A stretch of DNA of 64,000 nucleotides from Lotus japonicus (taxonomy: Eukaryota; Streptophyta; Magnoliopsida; Fabales; Fabaceae). Where the stretch lies: the NCBI RefSeq assembly GCF_012489685.1, contig NC_080042.1, forward strand, positions 81,158,983 through 81,222,982, in the 5' to 3' direction. The position numbers were made by a program, and so were the translations under genes. This document shows, one piece after another, positions 1 through 11,613 of this stretch. The notes under the pieces were generated by a model. The model was not told where the DNA came from. It saw nothing but the letters and a program-made list of their open reading frames with translations, and did not search any database. How positions within the stretch are numbered: position 1 is the stretch's first letter; each line of letters starts with the position of its first letter.

Positions 1-1
1 A

Positions 2-2218
2 TTTTGGCTCAAAGAGGTAAAATTCTTAGGCCATGTGATCTCTAAGGAGGGGATAGTTGTGGATCCAGCAAAGGTAGAGACCGTATTGTCGTGGGAACGG
101 CCGAAGACAGTGACGGAGATCAGAAGTTTTGTCGGTTTGGCGGGATACTATCGCCGTTTCATCGAGAATTTCGCGAAGATTGTTGGACCTTTGACTCAAC
201 TGACGAGGAAGGACCATCCTTTTGCATGGACTGAAGCATGCGAGACTAGCTTTCAAACGATGAAGGAACGGTTGACGACGTCACCTGTACTCGTCTTACC
301 GCAACCGGAGGAACCTTATGAGGTATACTGTGATGCTTCGCATCAAGGTTTGGGATGTGTGCTGATGCAACATCGGAAGGTGGTTGCTTATGCTTCAAGA
401 CAACTGAAGGTGCATGAGAAGAATTATCCGACTCATGACTTGGAACTAGCTGCAATCGTATTTGCGCTGAAGATTTGGAGACATCACTTATATGGATGCA
501 ATTTCACCATATTCAGTGATCATAAGAGCTTGAAGTACTTGTTTGAGCAGAAGGAGCTGAACATGAGGCAGCGCCGGTGGATGGAATTTCTCAAAGATTA
601 CGAGTTCACTCTGCAATATCATCCTGGAAAGGCGAATGTTGTTGCTGATGCCTTGAGCAGGAAGATGCACATCTCGTCGATGATGGTGAAGGAGCTGCAG
701 CTGTTAGAGCAATTTCGAGATTTGAGCTTGGATGTGAAATTGTCCGAGGGAGAACTGAAGTTTGGGATGATCATAATTACCAATGGATTGATGGAAGAAA
801 TCCGAGACCAACAGTTACAAGATGAGTTTCTGCTCGGGAAAAGGAATTTGGTAAGTCAAGGTAAAGACCCAGAATTCAAGGTAGGAAGTGACAATATCCT
901 ACGGTGCAAGGATAGGGTTTGTGTACCTAACAACCCTGACTTGAGAAGATTGATTATGGATGAAGGTCACAAGAGCAAGTTAAGCATTCATCCTGGAATG
1001 AAGAAGATGTATCAGGACTTGAAGGTGAATTTTTGGTGGCCAGGAATGAAAAGACAAGTGGCTGAGTATGTAGCTGCATGTCTGACATGTCAGAAGGCGA
1101 AGGTGGAGCATCAGAAGTCTTCAGGTATGCTACAAAGCTTGGATGTGCCAGAATGGAAATGGGATAGCATATCGATGGATTTCGTCGTGGCTTTGCCAAG
1201 AACTCAGAAGGGATACGATTCTATTTGGGTAATCGTGGATCGACTGACTAAGTCGGCTCATTTCGTACCTGTGAGGACTACGTACAACGTGGAGAAACTA
1301 TCAGAGATATATATAGCGGAGATTGTACGACTTCACGGAGTACCGACAAGTATTGTATCCGATCGAGACCCGAAGTTTACATCACATTTTTGGGGAGCTC
1401 TTCAAGAGGCTTTGGGAACAAGGCTGAGACTAAGTTCTGCTTATCATCCGCAGACTGATGGACATACTGAAAGGACAATCCAGTCGTTGGAGGATTTGCT
1501 ACGCGCTTGCGTTCTAGACAACAGGGACAGTTGGGATACCTTACTGCCATTGATTGAGTTCACATACAACAACAGTTTTCATACGAGCATTGGTATGGCA
1601 CCGTATGAGGCTTTGTATGGCCGCAAGTGTAGAACACCTTTGTGTTGGTACCAAAACGGAGAAAATCTGTTGGTAGGACCGGAACTTCTGCAACAGACCA
1701 CTGAGAAGATCAAGCAGATCAGAGAGAAGATGAGGACTTCTCAGAGTAGACAGAAGAGTTATGCAGATCAGAGGCGCAGAACTCTGGAGTTCGAAGAAGG
1801 AGATCATGTATTTCTGAGAGTTACTCAGACGACGGGAGTTGGTCGAGCAATCAAGTCAAAGAAGCTTACGCCCAAGTTTATTGGACCGTATCAGATCACT
1901 CGTCGAATTGGACCAGTCGCTTACCAGATTGCACTACCTCCATTTCTATCAAATATTCATGATGTATTCCACGTGTCACAACTGAGGAAATATATTGCGG
2001 ATCCGACACATGTTATCGAGCTGGATGACATTGAGTTGAAGGATGATCTGTCTTTCGAGACACCGCCAATTAGCATTGGTGACACCAGGATAAAACAGTT
2101 GAGAGGGAAAGAGATTGAGTTAGTGAAGGTCATTTGGAATAAAGACACTGGTGATGCGACATGGGAGCTGAAGGAGAAGATTCAAGAACAGTATCCAGAA
2201 CTTTTTACTAACTCTTAA
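2..2218 (+). CDS. pol: Ty3 polyprotein, C-terminal part: RT end, RNase H, integrase, chromodomain
   Basis: The frame is open from base 2 and ends at TAA before 2219. It enters in the RT thumb (FLGHVIS) and runs into an RNase H domain with acidic residues in YCDAS, HDLELAA, FSDHKS and VVADALSRK. These are about residues 100, 137, 162 and 205 counting from position 35. An integrase zinc-binding HHCC region follows (HPGMKKM ... CLTCQKAK), then the integrase core with DD35E-type acidic residues ([21 protein letters not shown]). The last 45 residues form a chromodomain ([13 protein letters not shown] ... ATWE), which in this family directs integration to marked chromatin. I see no stop or frameshift. 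The left end is missing only because the window starts there. Confidence 0.95.
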   Translation, partial: FWLKEVKFLGHVISKEGIVVDPAKVETVLSWERPKTVTEIRSFVGLAGYYRRFIENFAKIVGPLTQLTRKDHPFAWTEACETSFQTMKERLTTSPVLVLPQPEEPYEVYCDASHQGLGCVLMQHRKVVAYASRQLKVHEKNYPTHDLELAAIVFALKIWRHHLYGCNFTIFSDHKSLKYLFEQKELNMRQRRWMEFLKDYEFTLQYHPGKANVVADALSRKMHISSMMVKELQLLEQFRDLSLDVKLSEGELKFGMIIITNGLMEEIRDQQLQDEFLLGKRNLVSQGKDPEFKVGSDNILRCKDRVCVPNNPDLRRLIMDEGHKSKLSIHPGMKKMYQDLKVNFWWPGMKRQVAEYVAACLTCQKAKVEHQKSSGMLQSLDVPEWKWDSISMDFVVALPRTQKGYDSIWVIVDRLTKSAHFVPVRTTYNVEKLSEIYIAEIVRLHGVPTSIVSDRDPKFTSHFWGALQEALGTRLRLSSAYHPQTDGHTERTIQSLEDLLRACVLDNRDSWDTLLPLIEFTYNNSFHTSIGMAPYEALYGRKCRTPLCWYQNGENLLVGPELLQQTTEKIKQIREKMRTSQSRQKSYADQRRRTLEFEEGDHVFLRVTQTTGVGRAIKSKKLTPKFIGPYQITRRIGPVAYQIALPPFLSNIHDVFHVSQLRKYIADPTHVIELDDIELKDDLSFETPPISIGDTRIKQLRGKEIELVKVIWNKDTGDATWELKEKIQEQYPELFTNS

Positions 2219-2239
2219 GTTTCGAGGTCGAAACTTTCT

Positions 2240-2255
2240 TTTTGGAGGGTAGTAA
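2240..2255 (+). promoter_or_regulatory. Polypurine tract next to the 3' LTR
   Basis: The tract TTTGGAGGGTAGTAA directly precedes the LTR start TGTAAGGCCC. A G-rich purine run at this place is the usual plus-strand primer of an LTR retrotransposon. The assignment rests on position and composition. Confidence 0.7.
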
Positions 2256-4574
2256 TGTAAGGCCCGAGTTTTTAAGGTTATGCTAAGTGAATAAACTTCT
2301 TATTCACGATTAGGGTTGATGTAATGTGAAGGGAAACCTGAACGAAAGTTTATTAAATGAAATATATTTATGAAGGAGAAAGTTCAGGAAAAGTTCAAGG
2401 ATTGCATTATGATCGATAAAAGTTATAGCACGATCGTTACACGCTTAAACCTAGGTCAGAAACCCTAGTATATAGCTAATTTTCACTTTTAGGCACGATG
2501 GCAGTTAATTCCAAAAATCTTCAGAGAAATGTTAGAACTTCTCTTCTTCCATATATCACAATCGTTTCGAGGCGAAACTCTAGGATCTACAAACGTCCGA
2601 TTCCAATCATCGGAAGTTTGCCGAAACCGAATCCCTGGTATTTCAAAACCCTAGAATTTCTCGACAATGAAGACTTTTTCTATTCAGAGCTTCAAATGAA
2701 TATTCTACATGCTTACACCCATTTCTCTTGATGATTTCAATCTTTCTTCCGAAGGAAGTTTTCCATTCCGACATTCGATGCAAAAAGCAACTTATCGGGT
2801 AAAATAGTTTTATACCGACTATGCTTTAGTTGCCAAAAATACAAAGAGACCTCTTTATAGTTTTGGAATTCTTTTGCCAAAACATATCTAATAATTCATG
2901 GAGAATGACGCCGGAAAAATCAGATTCGCGAAACTTTCATTTTCCCGCGAATTTCCACCTTCTATATATAGCAAAGAAAGGAAGAAAAAAACCAAAAAAA
3001 ACTACCCATTTCCCCACCCAAACCCGCGGCCACAAAGAGGAAGAAGGAGGAGAAGATTTTCTTCATCGTTTGCTTGATCGTCGATCAATCAGTTGCTACT
3101 TCAAGGCTTCGAGGTATAGTCGCTAATTCTTACCTCCGATCGCTTTTTCCATAGCTTTTCTGTAGAGTTTTCTGAGCGGATAGTTTATGGGTTTTTGCAA
3201 AACTATCCTGAATCTTTCATTTCTGATTCTAAACCTCTTCTATATGTGCCCAAGATCACTTCTGCCGGGTTAGATTTTCCGTTATGTCGCCGGAATTCCG
3301 CCGGAATCAATTTGAACCTAAAATACCCATTTTTTGGAGTTTTTGGTGTAAAGCTTCAACCTTTAGGCTGAAAACTATCGCCTTAGCTTAGTGCTAGTAG
3401 GATTAGTTGTCATAAACGTCGTTGGTGACGTCCCTGCAAAATTTTATTTTTGGGATTTCAGTTTTGAAAATCCTAAGTTAAAAATCATGACCAAAATACC
3501 CCTGCGACAGTTTTTGATCCGATAATTTTTCCGAGTTCAGAATACCCTTAGTTACGGCTTATGAAAGCATAGGAACCAAGTTTGATCGAAGAAAAATCGA
3601 ACCCCACAATTAACCAAAGTGGCCGAGCCCTATAGGGGGAGGAGGAAAATTTCCTTTTCCGAAAACTTGTCCTTTCGCGCTAGATTATCGTACCTTAGAG
3701 TATAGATTACTTCGAGTAACCTTAGTAAGTATCGATAGCTTAGTTTTCGATAGATTCTTATAGTATTCTGTGATTTTGTTGTAAAGGTGCTTTTGAGGAT
3801 TTCTCTGAGGAACAACACTTTGAGTGCGAGGAAGCGCTTGACGATCATACTGGAGAACCTTCAGGTGAGGACTTCTCACTGAATCTCTAGTTAATGCTTA
3901 GGGTCGATGTTTCGACATTGTTTACTGTTTATGCACTGGAATTGTGTGTGATTGGAAAATGTTTTCTGAGGCTTCGGCTGACAATGTAGATGATTCATCT
4001 ACTGAATGTTTTTGAGATTGACTTACATGCTATGTGCTATGTGGGTAATCTAGGATGTGTGGTGCATGCTTTATATGCTAAGTGCTAAGTGTTTATGATG
4101 CGATTTATTGATATATGACATGTTGTTGATTGTGATGATTTAAATATGCTCTGTACTGGAATCTGAGATTCTGAATGGTGAGAATAGCGGGCAGGTCATG
4201 CCGATTTTATTTTGAGAGTTTTGAGAAAGTTTGATAGGACGAACGAGGTTCGGGCCTTAATTTTGTTTAGTGGATCGAGACATCCTCTGGAAGCGACTTG
4301 GGATTGGGAGATCCTGCAAATGTATAAGACTTGCGATAAGACAAAAGGGAATCTATTTTATAAAGAAAATTCATAAGACCTTAAATAGCCTCAAAATCTT
4401 TAAGTAATGATAACAACCTCGAAGGAAGGCATTGGAAGTCAAATCATAGTTTTGGAAAAGCGAGGAGTGTCGTCGGATCCAAGTGTTGAGGAGTTTGGTA
4501 AGTTCTGAGTATGTTGGTACTCCTTCGCTCGTTGAGCAGTTTGTTAGCCATCCAAGGGATGAGCCGAGAAGCTT

Positions 4575-4715
4575 CACTGAGGCGTGAGACCTTGTGAATG
4601 CGGGATACTCCACTGAGGCGTGAGACCTTGTGGAAAGCATGGAACTCCACTGAGGCGTGAGACCTTGTGAGAGCATGAAACTTCACTGAAGCGTGAGACT
4701 TCGTGAGAGTATTGA
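4575..4715 (+). repeat. Minisatellite in the LTR, four copies of about 37 bp
   Basis: The core GGCGTGAGACCTTGTG recurs at about 4581, 4617 and 4654, with a diverged fourth copy near 4690 (AAGCGTGAGACTTCGTG). The spacers are similar but not identical. The opposite-strand relative at 30118-33818 has a longer array at the comparable place. Confidence 0.8.
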
Positions 4716-5208
4716 TGACCCGAAGAGTCATCGTGAGTGGTTGCACTCATTTTATGATTATTGTATTTTGTCGCAGAATCGACTTTACCTTAGGGTAAGC
4801 TTTTAGAGACATTAATTTAGCTAGAACACGTGGCGACGTGTCGAGTGAGGTCGGAGACGTTGTTTGGCTAATCACTGCATTGCATGCACTCATTAAGTGG
4901 TTTAAACACGGCGAGATACCGGACCACGGCGGATTCCAAAATTGGTTATAAGACCAGGATTTCCGCGTAAGAGCGCTGCTAGGTGACTCTTAGTAGCAGA
5001 CCGAAATGGCAGGCCTTCGGGTTTTATGCTGATCTGACTACATGATGATGTTGGAGTAAGAGGCATCACGGGCCGAAATGGTCCCACCGTGGCTGGTGTT
5101 AGGGCTGATCCGATGATGTCCATCCGTTCCGGAATGCATATTGGTTGACTGGGTTAACCTGCATTGCATATCATGCAACATACATACTAATTTAGTTGTC
5201 GAGTGTGA

Positions 5209-5901
5209 TTGTTATTTGTCAATCCTATTTGGAACATGCTATTTGTTATTGTTGTCCTTTACGTTCGATATGGAACATGCAACCCTAGGAATGACATCTC
5301 TAGTTATAAGCCTAAGTGGCTATTTATTATTTGTACCTATTGGGTTTATTATCTACATAGTTCTTTAGAGTTGACCCTCGCGTCTTCTGTGTGTGTTTTG
5401 GCGGACAACGCCTTTTGTCAGATGAATATTGCGGATTGGTTCACCATGGTCCACCCTTCGGGGGGGATTAGGTATGAGATGATCGATCAGGACGACCCCG
5501 GGTCGTGGGTGGTTGACCCCGCGAGCCATCGAGCGACGTATTCGGGGCGCATCATGGAGGACCACGTGGACAGTGGAGGACTCTTGAGGTCAGGAGTGTT
5601 GAGGCGATGCTCTATCAGCTTCAACTTGCCACCGGGCGTTCACTGCGGACCAGGATTCGGAGGACCACCGCCGCCACCGTCATCTTCAGAGGAGGAGGAT
5701 CCCTCAGAGGAGATTCCAGTGGGAGTGCCTTCGGCAGGGTCTAGTGCACCCTCTGTTGCGATCATCGATGATCAGGGTTCGGGCCCTAAGCCCGTGAGTC
5801 CAGCATCGGAGCGTACTGCGGTTGCGAGGGGAGGACGGATAGGGTTAGTAGACTTGGTCGTTCTGGATTCTGATTCAGACGACGATCATGCTAGCACATA
5901 G
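5209..5901 (+). CDS. Open frame of 230 codons inside the LTR, unknown function
   Basis: An uninterrupted frame lies in the 3' half of the LTR. The N-terminal 60 residues are hydrophobic and may be fortuitous. From about residue 70 the composition looks protein-like, with a proline run (PPPPP), then SSSEEEDPSEE, and a C-terminal hydrophobic-acidic stretch LVVLDSDSDDD. That last motif has the form of a SUMO-interacting motif: a short aliphatic core followed by Ser and Asp. I recognise no domain. An equivalent frame is not evident in the related solo LTR. It may be expressed with the element or may be chance in GC-rich LTR sequence. Confidence 0.4.
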   Translation: MLFVNPIWNMLFVIVVLYVRYGTCNPRNDISSYKPKWLFIICTYWVYYLHSSLELTLASSVCVLADNAFCQMNIADWFTMVHPSGGIRYEMIDQDDPGSWVVDPASHRATYSGRIMEDHVDSGGLLRSGVLRRCSISFNLPPGVHCGPGFGGPPPPPSSSEEEDPSEEIPVGVPSAGSSAPSVAIIDDQGSGPKPVSPASERTAVARGGRIGLVDLVVLDSDSDDDHAST

Positions 5902-6388
5902 TTTTGAGTGTTGGTATGAGCTCCTCGAGTTAGGATTAGTGTAGGAGTAGAGTTTTAGCTCTGACAGTCTTGCTTCATTTGTTACTTAGGGGACAGGGTA
6001 GATCCGCCTATAGCTTTTTGTGTGGTTTCCTTACGGGAATCACAGAGAGTTGGTTGGACTTAGGAGGTCTTATTTTCAGGCCATTGGGTCAGCTGATTCT
6101 CAGTTTTGAGGGATGGTGTTGCGGGCACTTCACCCTTTTCTTTTGGTTTGTATATATTACCTTCGGGCGTTACACTTTTCTTTCCGTCACTGGAGGTTTA
6201 CTCGTGACGAGGTTACTACTACAGCGGGGGCTGTTTATATATTGTATATTAGTTCTGATTATTGTTATTGTTGGGTTTTATTTAATTCAGTCTTGTCTTA
6301 GTTATTATCGGAAAAAAAATATTCACGTTTTTCCGCATTAAGTTTATTTTGGTTACTAAAGTGACGCCACCGAAATCGGGGTGTTACA

Positions 6389-6631
6389 TAGGCCGACTTT
6401 GAGTACAACATGTGCCCGACCTGAGCTCGACCCACCCCTTTGGAACCTGACTAGACCCGAGCCTGATTCATGTGGATATGGGCCTAAGTGCCTAACTACC
6501 CTGACTCAGCACGACGCTGAATGAATCATTAAAATGTTTATGGGTTTAGGGTTTCAATTTTGGGTATTAGGGTTGGATTTCATAAATTAGGTCTACTTTT
6601 AGGTTTTTTTTTTTGGGTTTGAGTTTTTATC
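6389..6631. other. Spacer between chromovirus and next insertion
   Basis: GC-richer DNA with repeated CCCGACC/CCCGAGCC-like words (about 6405-6460), then T-rich tracts. No gene is seen. Confidence 0.5.
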
Positions 6632-6647
6632 AATGTTCTTATTTTTT

Positions 6648-7805
6648 TTTTGGTCAAAGGTTAAAGTTCATTCAATACCTAAAGGGTTGCCTAACGGCAC
6701 TTACAACATGTGAGGCGAAACCTCAGCGAGCGATATCGCAATGCGCAAGATAAGCAATTAAAGGACAAGCATGCACACTCATACAGAGCTGAAACATCCA
6801 GCTGAAATCATGATGTAAAAAACCCTAAAAGTATAACAAAAGCCCCTTACAAGACTCAAGGCAGATTAACAGAGACACCAGTTGTCTTCTGAGCGGAAAA
6901 ATTTCATCTTCAAATTTAAATAGCACTCCCATGTTGCAAACTCTTCGGCTCTGCCGGAGTTGAACTTGTGCGGCTATTGGAGGAGCACAGACGAGGCTTC
7001 AGCGGCATCAATGGGGACTAACTAGCATCTCTGAAAATAAAGACAGGAGAAAGGAAGCTTCTGTAACCATAGGAACAAGGTCAGAGGGTTGAACGCTGCT
7101 GTGACGAGGCGGGAGCAACTGGACCGGCGGAGAAGGTGGTGGCCGTGAGCAAGGGCCAAGGGGAGAGGAAGGACCCAGCCGTCGTGAGCGGTGAAGAAAC
7201 GAATCAGAGGACGTGGGAATCACTTACTGAGTGCCACATCGACCAAAACCCAACTTCAACACCCTGCCATGACACAAAAGCTCTCACCTTTCAGTCCAAA
7301 TCCATGCCAGAAGGAGAAAGGAGGGATAAAGGCCTCAGATCTGGGTTACGACAGAGCCTGGCGAACGACGGTGGCCTGGGCAACGGTGGTGCTCACGACA
7401 TCAGTGACGGAGGAGCGGTGGCTGCGTCGTTTCCACACTGGATCTACAGCAAGCTTCGATGTCAGAAGGAGGAGGCGGAGGCGGCCAAGGAGGCAGGAAG
7501 GGCGGCGGTGGGCGGAGGAAGGTGGTGGCCAAGTAAAGGGTAAAATACCCAAAACAAAAAACCCACTTATTTGGGTATTAAATCCACCTAATGTGGAAGA
7601 AAACCCACCTAATGTGGGGAGAAAGCCTACCAAGCAGGAGAGAAAACCTCCCTAGTGGAGGAGAAGCTCCCCAAGGGGGAGGAGCCCCCAAGGGAAGAAG
7701 AAACAGTGCTCTGTTTTGGAACCCTAGCAGAGCGTTTTTTCAAAGCACAGAAGTACAGTATTTGGCTGCTTGGAACAACAGTACTGTAGTGGTTGAAACT
7801 TGAAT
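6648..7805 (-). mobile_element. Non-autonomous poly(A) retroelement, minus strand, 16-bp TSD
   Basis: The element is flanked by AATGTTCTTATTTTTT at 6632-6647 and 7806-7821. Read on the minus strand it runs from a G/T-rich leader with repeated short phrases (AGGTGGGTTTTCTTCC type) through a CCGCC-rich stretch to a 3' end at the T run. It is homologous to the plus-strand copy at 8173-9020. Poly(A) and a long variable TSD indicate LINE-type retrotransposition. No reverse transcriptase is present, and the short open frames inside it do not look coding. Confidence 0.85.
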
Positions 7806-7821
7806 AATGTTCTTATTTTTT

Positions 7822-8160
7822 ATCAACTATTAAAATGATAGGGCTTTAGCATTATTCTAACCCCACATCTACTTTAAAAAAAAAAACCCACATCTTCAAT
7901 GGGCTTTAAAAGGGTGAATGCTAAAAATTCCCCACTAAAAATGAGCTAAAAAGTGAAGGCTATAATAAAGAATTTGGTGGGCTGAACCTAGGATCATATG
8001 ATCCAAATTGACACCCCTAACTGCATTCCATCATGCGCTAAATTGCCTAGTGTAAGTTAAATGAGTTTATTCACCAAAAAAAACAGAAGATACATGTGGT
8101 CTATATAAAACAAAACAAAAAGTCATAGTAAATTAAACATCATAAATTTTGTCATTACTT
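7822..8160. other. Spacer between two opposed retroelement copies
   Basis: AT-rich sequence with an A run near 7877. No gene or motif is recognised. Confidence 0.5.
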
Positions 8161-8172
8161 AAACCATCACAT

Positions 8173-9020
8173 TTTTTGGTCAAGAGTTTTGCTTACACTT
8201 AAAATTTTAAAAAACCCTAGCCGCTAGAGAGAAAGTTCCCAACAACAGTGCCACCCCCCATTGGGGCTTCTCCCCTTTGGGAGGTTCCTCCTCCTTCATG
8301 GAGGTTTTTCTTCCTTTTAGGTAGGTGTTTCTCCCACAATAGGTGGGTCTTCTTCCACACTAGGTGGATTTTCTACCCATTTAGTGGGTTTGTCTTCCTT
8401 TTAAGTAGGGTTTCTCCATTTTTGTGGCCACTTCGGTGGCTTCCACCCTCTGTCCCTGCCTCCGCCTCCGCCCACCCTTGACCGCCGCTAAAGCGCCGCC
8501 GCCGCCTGGCCTCTGCCGACGTCGCCTCTGTAACCATCCTTGCATCCACCCTCACCATCCTTGTCTCCCTCTCTGTTCTGGTTGTGTTTGGTGCATACAT
8601 GCTTCAGATATGTAGATCTACAATTGTTCTATTTTTTAGGATCTCAATGTCTTTGGATTGACTCCCTACAAGTGCTGTTGGAGCCACGATCTAAGCTGCC
8701 TTGAAGATCGTTCAGTGCGATGCAGCCCCGGCAGAGTCGAGTTGCAAGAAGTTGAGCAGTTGTTTAAAATGGAACATTAATACTGCTCAGAAAGTCAGTT
8801 TGATTCATTGGTGATCTTTAAAATTTTGGATCTCTGTAGGTGTTAGTTTGTTGATTACTTGTGTCAACTTGACTGTAAATGCCTTGATTTTAATGGTGTT
8901 ATCTGTAATGCATTGTAATTTCAGTCCTTGAGAGTAGTCTCACTGATGTAAGTGTATCTCTTGTAAGTGCCGCTGAGCATCCTTTGAATATCAATCTATG
9001 ATCCTTTGACAAAAAAAAAA
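8173..9020 (+). mobile_element. Non-autonomous poly(A) retroelement, plus strand, 12-bp TSD
   Basis: Direct repeats AAACCATCACAT flank it at 8161-8172 and 9021-9032. The leader carries the same serial phrases as the minus copy (GGTGGGTCTTCTTCC, GGTGGATTTTC) followed by a CCGCCGCCGCC-rich block. The 3' end reads CTTTGAATATCAATC then poly(A). At 848 bp it is shorter than the opposite copy. It has no coding capacity and probably depends on LINE proteins, which is inferred from its structure. Confidence 0.87.
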
Positions 9021-9429
9021 AAACCATCACATACATAAAATATCTAGCTCTTTTTTGTATTCACGTAAAAACATTCAAGTTCTAATATTTGGTTCCTGTC
9101 ATTGTCATAAAATCTCAATTTCATTATATCTACGCGTAAGTAAAAGATATGTTACCAATAAGATAACACAATTAGTAAACAACTAAACTCCTTAAATATT
9201 TAGTCTAAATTCAATCTCAAGGCCGTGCGCTGAGAAATTGTTTATTGAAAAAGACATCTCCAATTCTCCACTTAACGTGATCGCTAAATCTCAAATAGAT
9301 TAATCTCATAACATCTCACTAAAAAAAATTGTTGACGTTAATGACTTTCATTTTGGGGACAAAGAATATGAATAAGGTATAGAAGAATATGCGCAAGCAC
9401 ACAAACCAAATACCAAAAAACGTCAAATC

Positions 9430-9693
9430 ACAGATTTCACAACGGGCTGGGCCGCAAAGTTGAAAGGCCCATAAGAGTAAAGGAAGGGTTTAAGATGAAG
9501 AGAAACTCCAAATCCAACGGTGAGAGAAACATAGCGGCGTCACCGCGAACGAAAATTCTGGAGCGCGGACCAAAATTCACAACACAGAAAACTTGTTCGA
9601 CAGGAAAAGAAAATTATATATCATAGCTACAATATCATGTCACTTTTAATGCGATCCAATTAGAGAGAAAACAAAAATTGCAGAGAGGGTTCA
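9430..9693 (+). promoter_or_regulatory. Probable promoter and 5' UTR of the 9694 gene
   Basis: Two site-II-type elements lie close together: CTGGGCC (about 9447) and the reversed form GGCCCAT (about 9465). Paired TGGGCC/T boxes are common upstream of housekeeping and organelle-related plant genes. A clear TATA box is not obvious; TATATAT-like sequence occurs near 9615. The transcription start cannot be fixed. Confidence 0.5.
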
Positions 9694-11551
9694 ATGGTGC
9701 TGTGGGAGATAACGCTTGGAACTGCGTATTTTTTGGGTCTGAAGCGAACCTACAAGCTTGCTCTGAGGATTCAGCGTAGGGTTATAACCCCTAAGTACCC
9801 TAGGGTTCGCCAATTTCTTCACAGGTTCGTCTTTCGTTTGTTGATCGATGATGAAAAATGTGATTAACGAAGGTGAAATAGGGATTCAGATTTATTTATG
9901 TATTTCTGTCACGGTTTTAATTAATGCTTTCAGTTATTTGCCAGCATTTTTTAGTGATTATTTTGTTTTGACTCTTGCTCTTGTAGGAAATTAATTTTGC
10001 AATAATTTATAAGCTTAGATTTTCTTATGCTGTTATTGTAAAATTAGTTTTGATTAAAAATATCAGATGCATGCTTGAGTTTGATTATTGCATATTGAAA
10101 AATAAAACCTATGGATGTGCAAGACCAGATTAAACAGAAGGCTGAGCCTTAATGTAAACCTATCCATGTAGAGATGTCATTAGTTAGGCCCCCATGAGTT
10201 CTCATACATGTCCCGAATATACGCCACATGAACGCCTTTCTTTTCTATAGCAACATTTTCCATACAGGCGATCGAATGTTTTATTCAAGTCAATAAAAAC
10301 CATATGCTAGTCTCTTTATACTTCAATAGGAATATCATCAAGGCTCAGTGCTTTATCATTATCCATGTGATTTACAGCTTCTTTGACTTCCATGATAGTG
10401 AGTCAGATTTTGTTCATCCTCTCACACTTCCAAGCTTTCCATGTTAAGGAAAGATTGTAATAGAATTTTGAATCAAATTTTCAAGCCAAATTACTCAAGT
10501 TTCATTTTATTACTTCTTCTCAACTAAGATTTTGAGATAAAATCAATGTTGATTTTAAGTAATAAAACATAAAAAAATTCACCAAAATCATGTCTGGTAG
10601 GAGCAAACTTACGGTTGGAGCTTTGGACTACCTATCCAAACATACTGAAATAGCTTAGAACAGGAAATGTTAAGTAAAGAATTGTAGTGTTTTCACTTCC
10701 AAGATCCAACATTTTAAAGTCAAATATGAGATGTAGTATGAAAATTTTAGAGCCAATAATTTAGCTGTATTCCTTTGCGAACCTAAAATCATGAAATCAA
10801 CTATTTTTTGCATTGGTTTCTGTGGATATTCTGAATTATGATGCTGATCACCCACCAATGATTATGGACTCCCCCTGTTTATCCAACTTGAAACAATCTC
10901 TGTGATACATGTTTTTGAGTTACTTGTTTTGCATTTTCTCTCTCTGGTGCTTTGCAATGAATTAATCCACTGGATTTGAGCATTTGGAAACTGTTTTGAC
11001 AAACCCCTACCCACTTTATATTTTATTGGTTTTAGTTGGTAGCTAATCAGCAGTGCCAATATCCAATTCGTTTATCTGTCTTTCCTGATTTGGTGTTTCA
11101 CAGACGAACCCGTGCTGTATTTGATGTAGCGATCAAGGTTCATCAGAGCATTCAAGAAAGAGACATAGAAGTGGGCCGGAATCTTGGAAACTTCATTCTG
11201 CGATGGCTTGATCGAGCAAAGCCGTCAGCACACATTCGAGGTCCTCCTTCTGGACAACCCCATAGTTCAAGAGGGAACATAACAAAGCAGGCAACTGGCT
11301 CTTCCGGCCACAAGCCCACTGGTTACTCTGGATTGTTCAAGAAAGACTCTGATAGGCACTTGTTTGCCTCATTGAGGCCAAAGGTTTTTCCTACCATTGC
11401 AAGGATGATGAGACCACCAAATCCTGCTGGGACTACCGTCCAAGGCAGGCACCTCAGCTTCTATGCTCCTGAAGTGGTTAGATCAAATTACAGACAGAAT
11501 TGGTCAGAGGGTGTTATTAGGAAGGACATCATGCAGTGGATGCATAATTAG
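9694..11551 (+). CDS. Conserved plant protein of unknown function, 192 residues, two exons
   Basis: Exon 1 is 9694-9824 (starting MVLWEITLGTAYFLGLKR) and exon 2 is 11104-11551, ending TAG. The splice joins CAC AG|A CGA, with donor AG|GTTCGT and acceptor TTTCACAG, and the frame continues exactly. The N-terminal 25 residues contain a short hydrophobic segment followed by Arg/Lys, possibly a membrane or organelle anchor. The middle (VFDVAIKVHQSIQERDIEVGRN) looks helical. The C-terminal half is basic and rich in Gly, Ser and Pro. I recognise no catalytic motif. The structure, clean splice sites and site-II promoter favour a real expressed gene. The ATG is the first good one after a leader with stops. 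Intron 1 carries a retroelement fragment. Confidence 0.85.
10110..10470 (-). pseudogene. RTE-type LINE reverse transcriptase fragment in intron 1
   Basis: Minus-strand translation over several frames gives SLDDIPIEV and then HMVFIDLNKTFDRLY. These are the DDIP and (V)FIDLxKAxDR blocks of RTE-clade reverse transcriptases. Stops and frame changes show it is dead. It differs from all the L1-type LINEs elsewhere in the window. Confidence 0.7.
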
Positions 11552-11613
11552 CTGTCCTCAAGTAGCTTCCTTTGGGTGAACAGTTTTTGATCTCGACGGG
11601 AGGTGGTTGAGTA

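Larger units (their letters stand above)
1..6388 (+). mobile_element. 3' part of a Ty3/gypsy chromovirus (Tekay/Del-like), cut by the window edge
   Basis: The order is the end of the pol gene (2-2218), a short purine-rich tract, then one complete long LTR (2256-6388). The 5' LTR, gag and protease lie outside the window, so the 5-bp TSD cannot be tested. The next bases after the LTR are TAGGC. Integrase followed by a C-terminal chromodomain, together with a 4.1-kb LTR, fits the Tekay/Del chromovirus clade; the clade name is inferred from motifs. The polyprotein is open throughout the visible part, so the copy is fairly young. Confidence 0.93.
2256..6388 (+). repeat. 3' LTR (4133 bp) of the chromovirus
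   Basis: It starts TGTAAGGCCCGAG and ends GGGGTGTTACA, giving the TG...CA termini of an LTR. A diverged relative in the opposite orientation is at 30118-33818, where exact TSDs prove the ends. Shared blocks include the segment around 2660-2770 (compare 33300-33420 reversed) and the GAGGCTTCGGC block at 3961-3985. It contains a short minisatellite and a 230-codon open frame. No other gene is visible in 2219-5208. Confidence 0.9.

Noticed and set aside
2498..3126. Short plus-strand frames in the first part of the chromovirus LTR
   Set aside because: They lie within LTR sequence that is shared, with indels, with the solo LTR; no coding signal.
6970..7660. Overlapping GC-rich open frames on both strands near 7.0-7.6 kb
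   Set aside because: They lie inside a non-coding retroelement with TSDs, and their composition is driven by CCGCC-like repeats.
8248..8615. Proline/tryptophan-rich frames at 8.2-8.6 kb
   Set aside because: They are translations of the repeated leader phrases of the plus-strand copy of the same retroelement.
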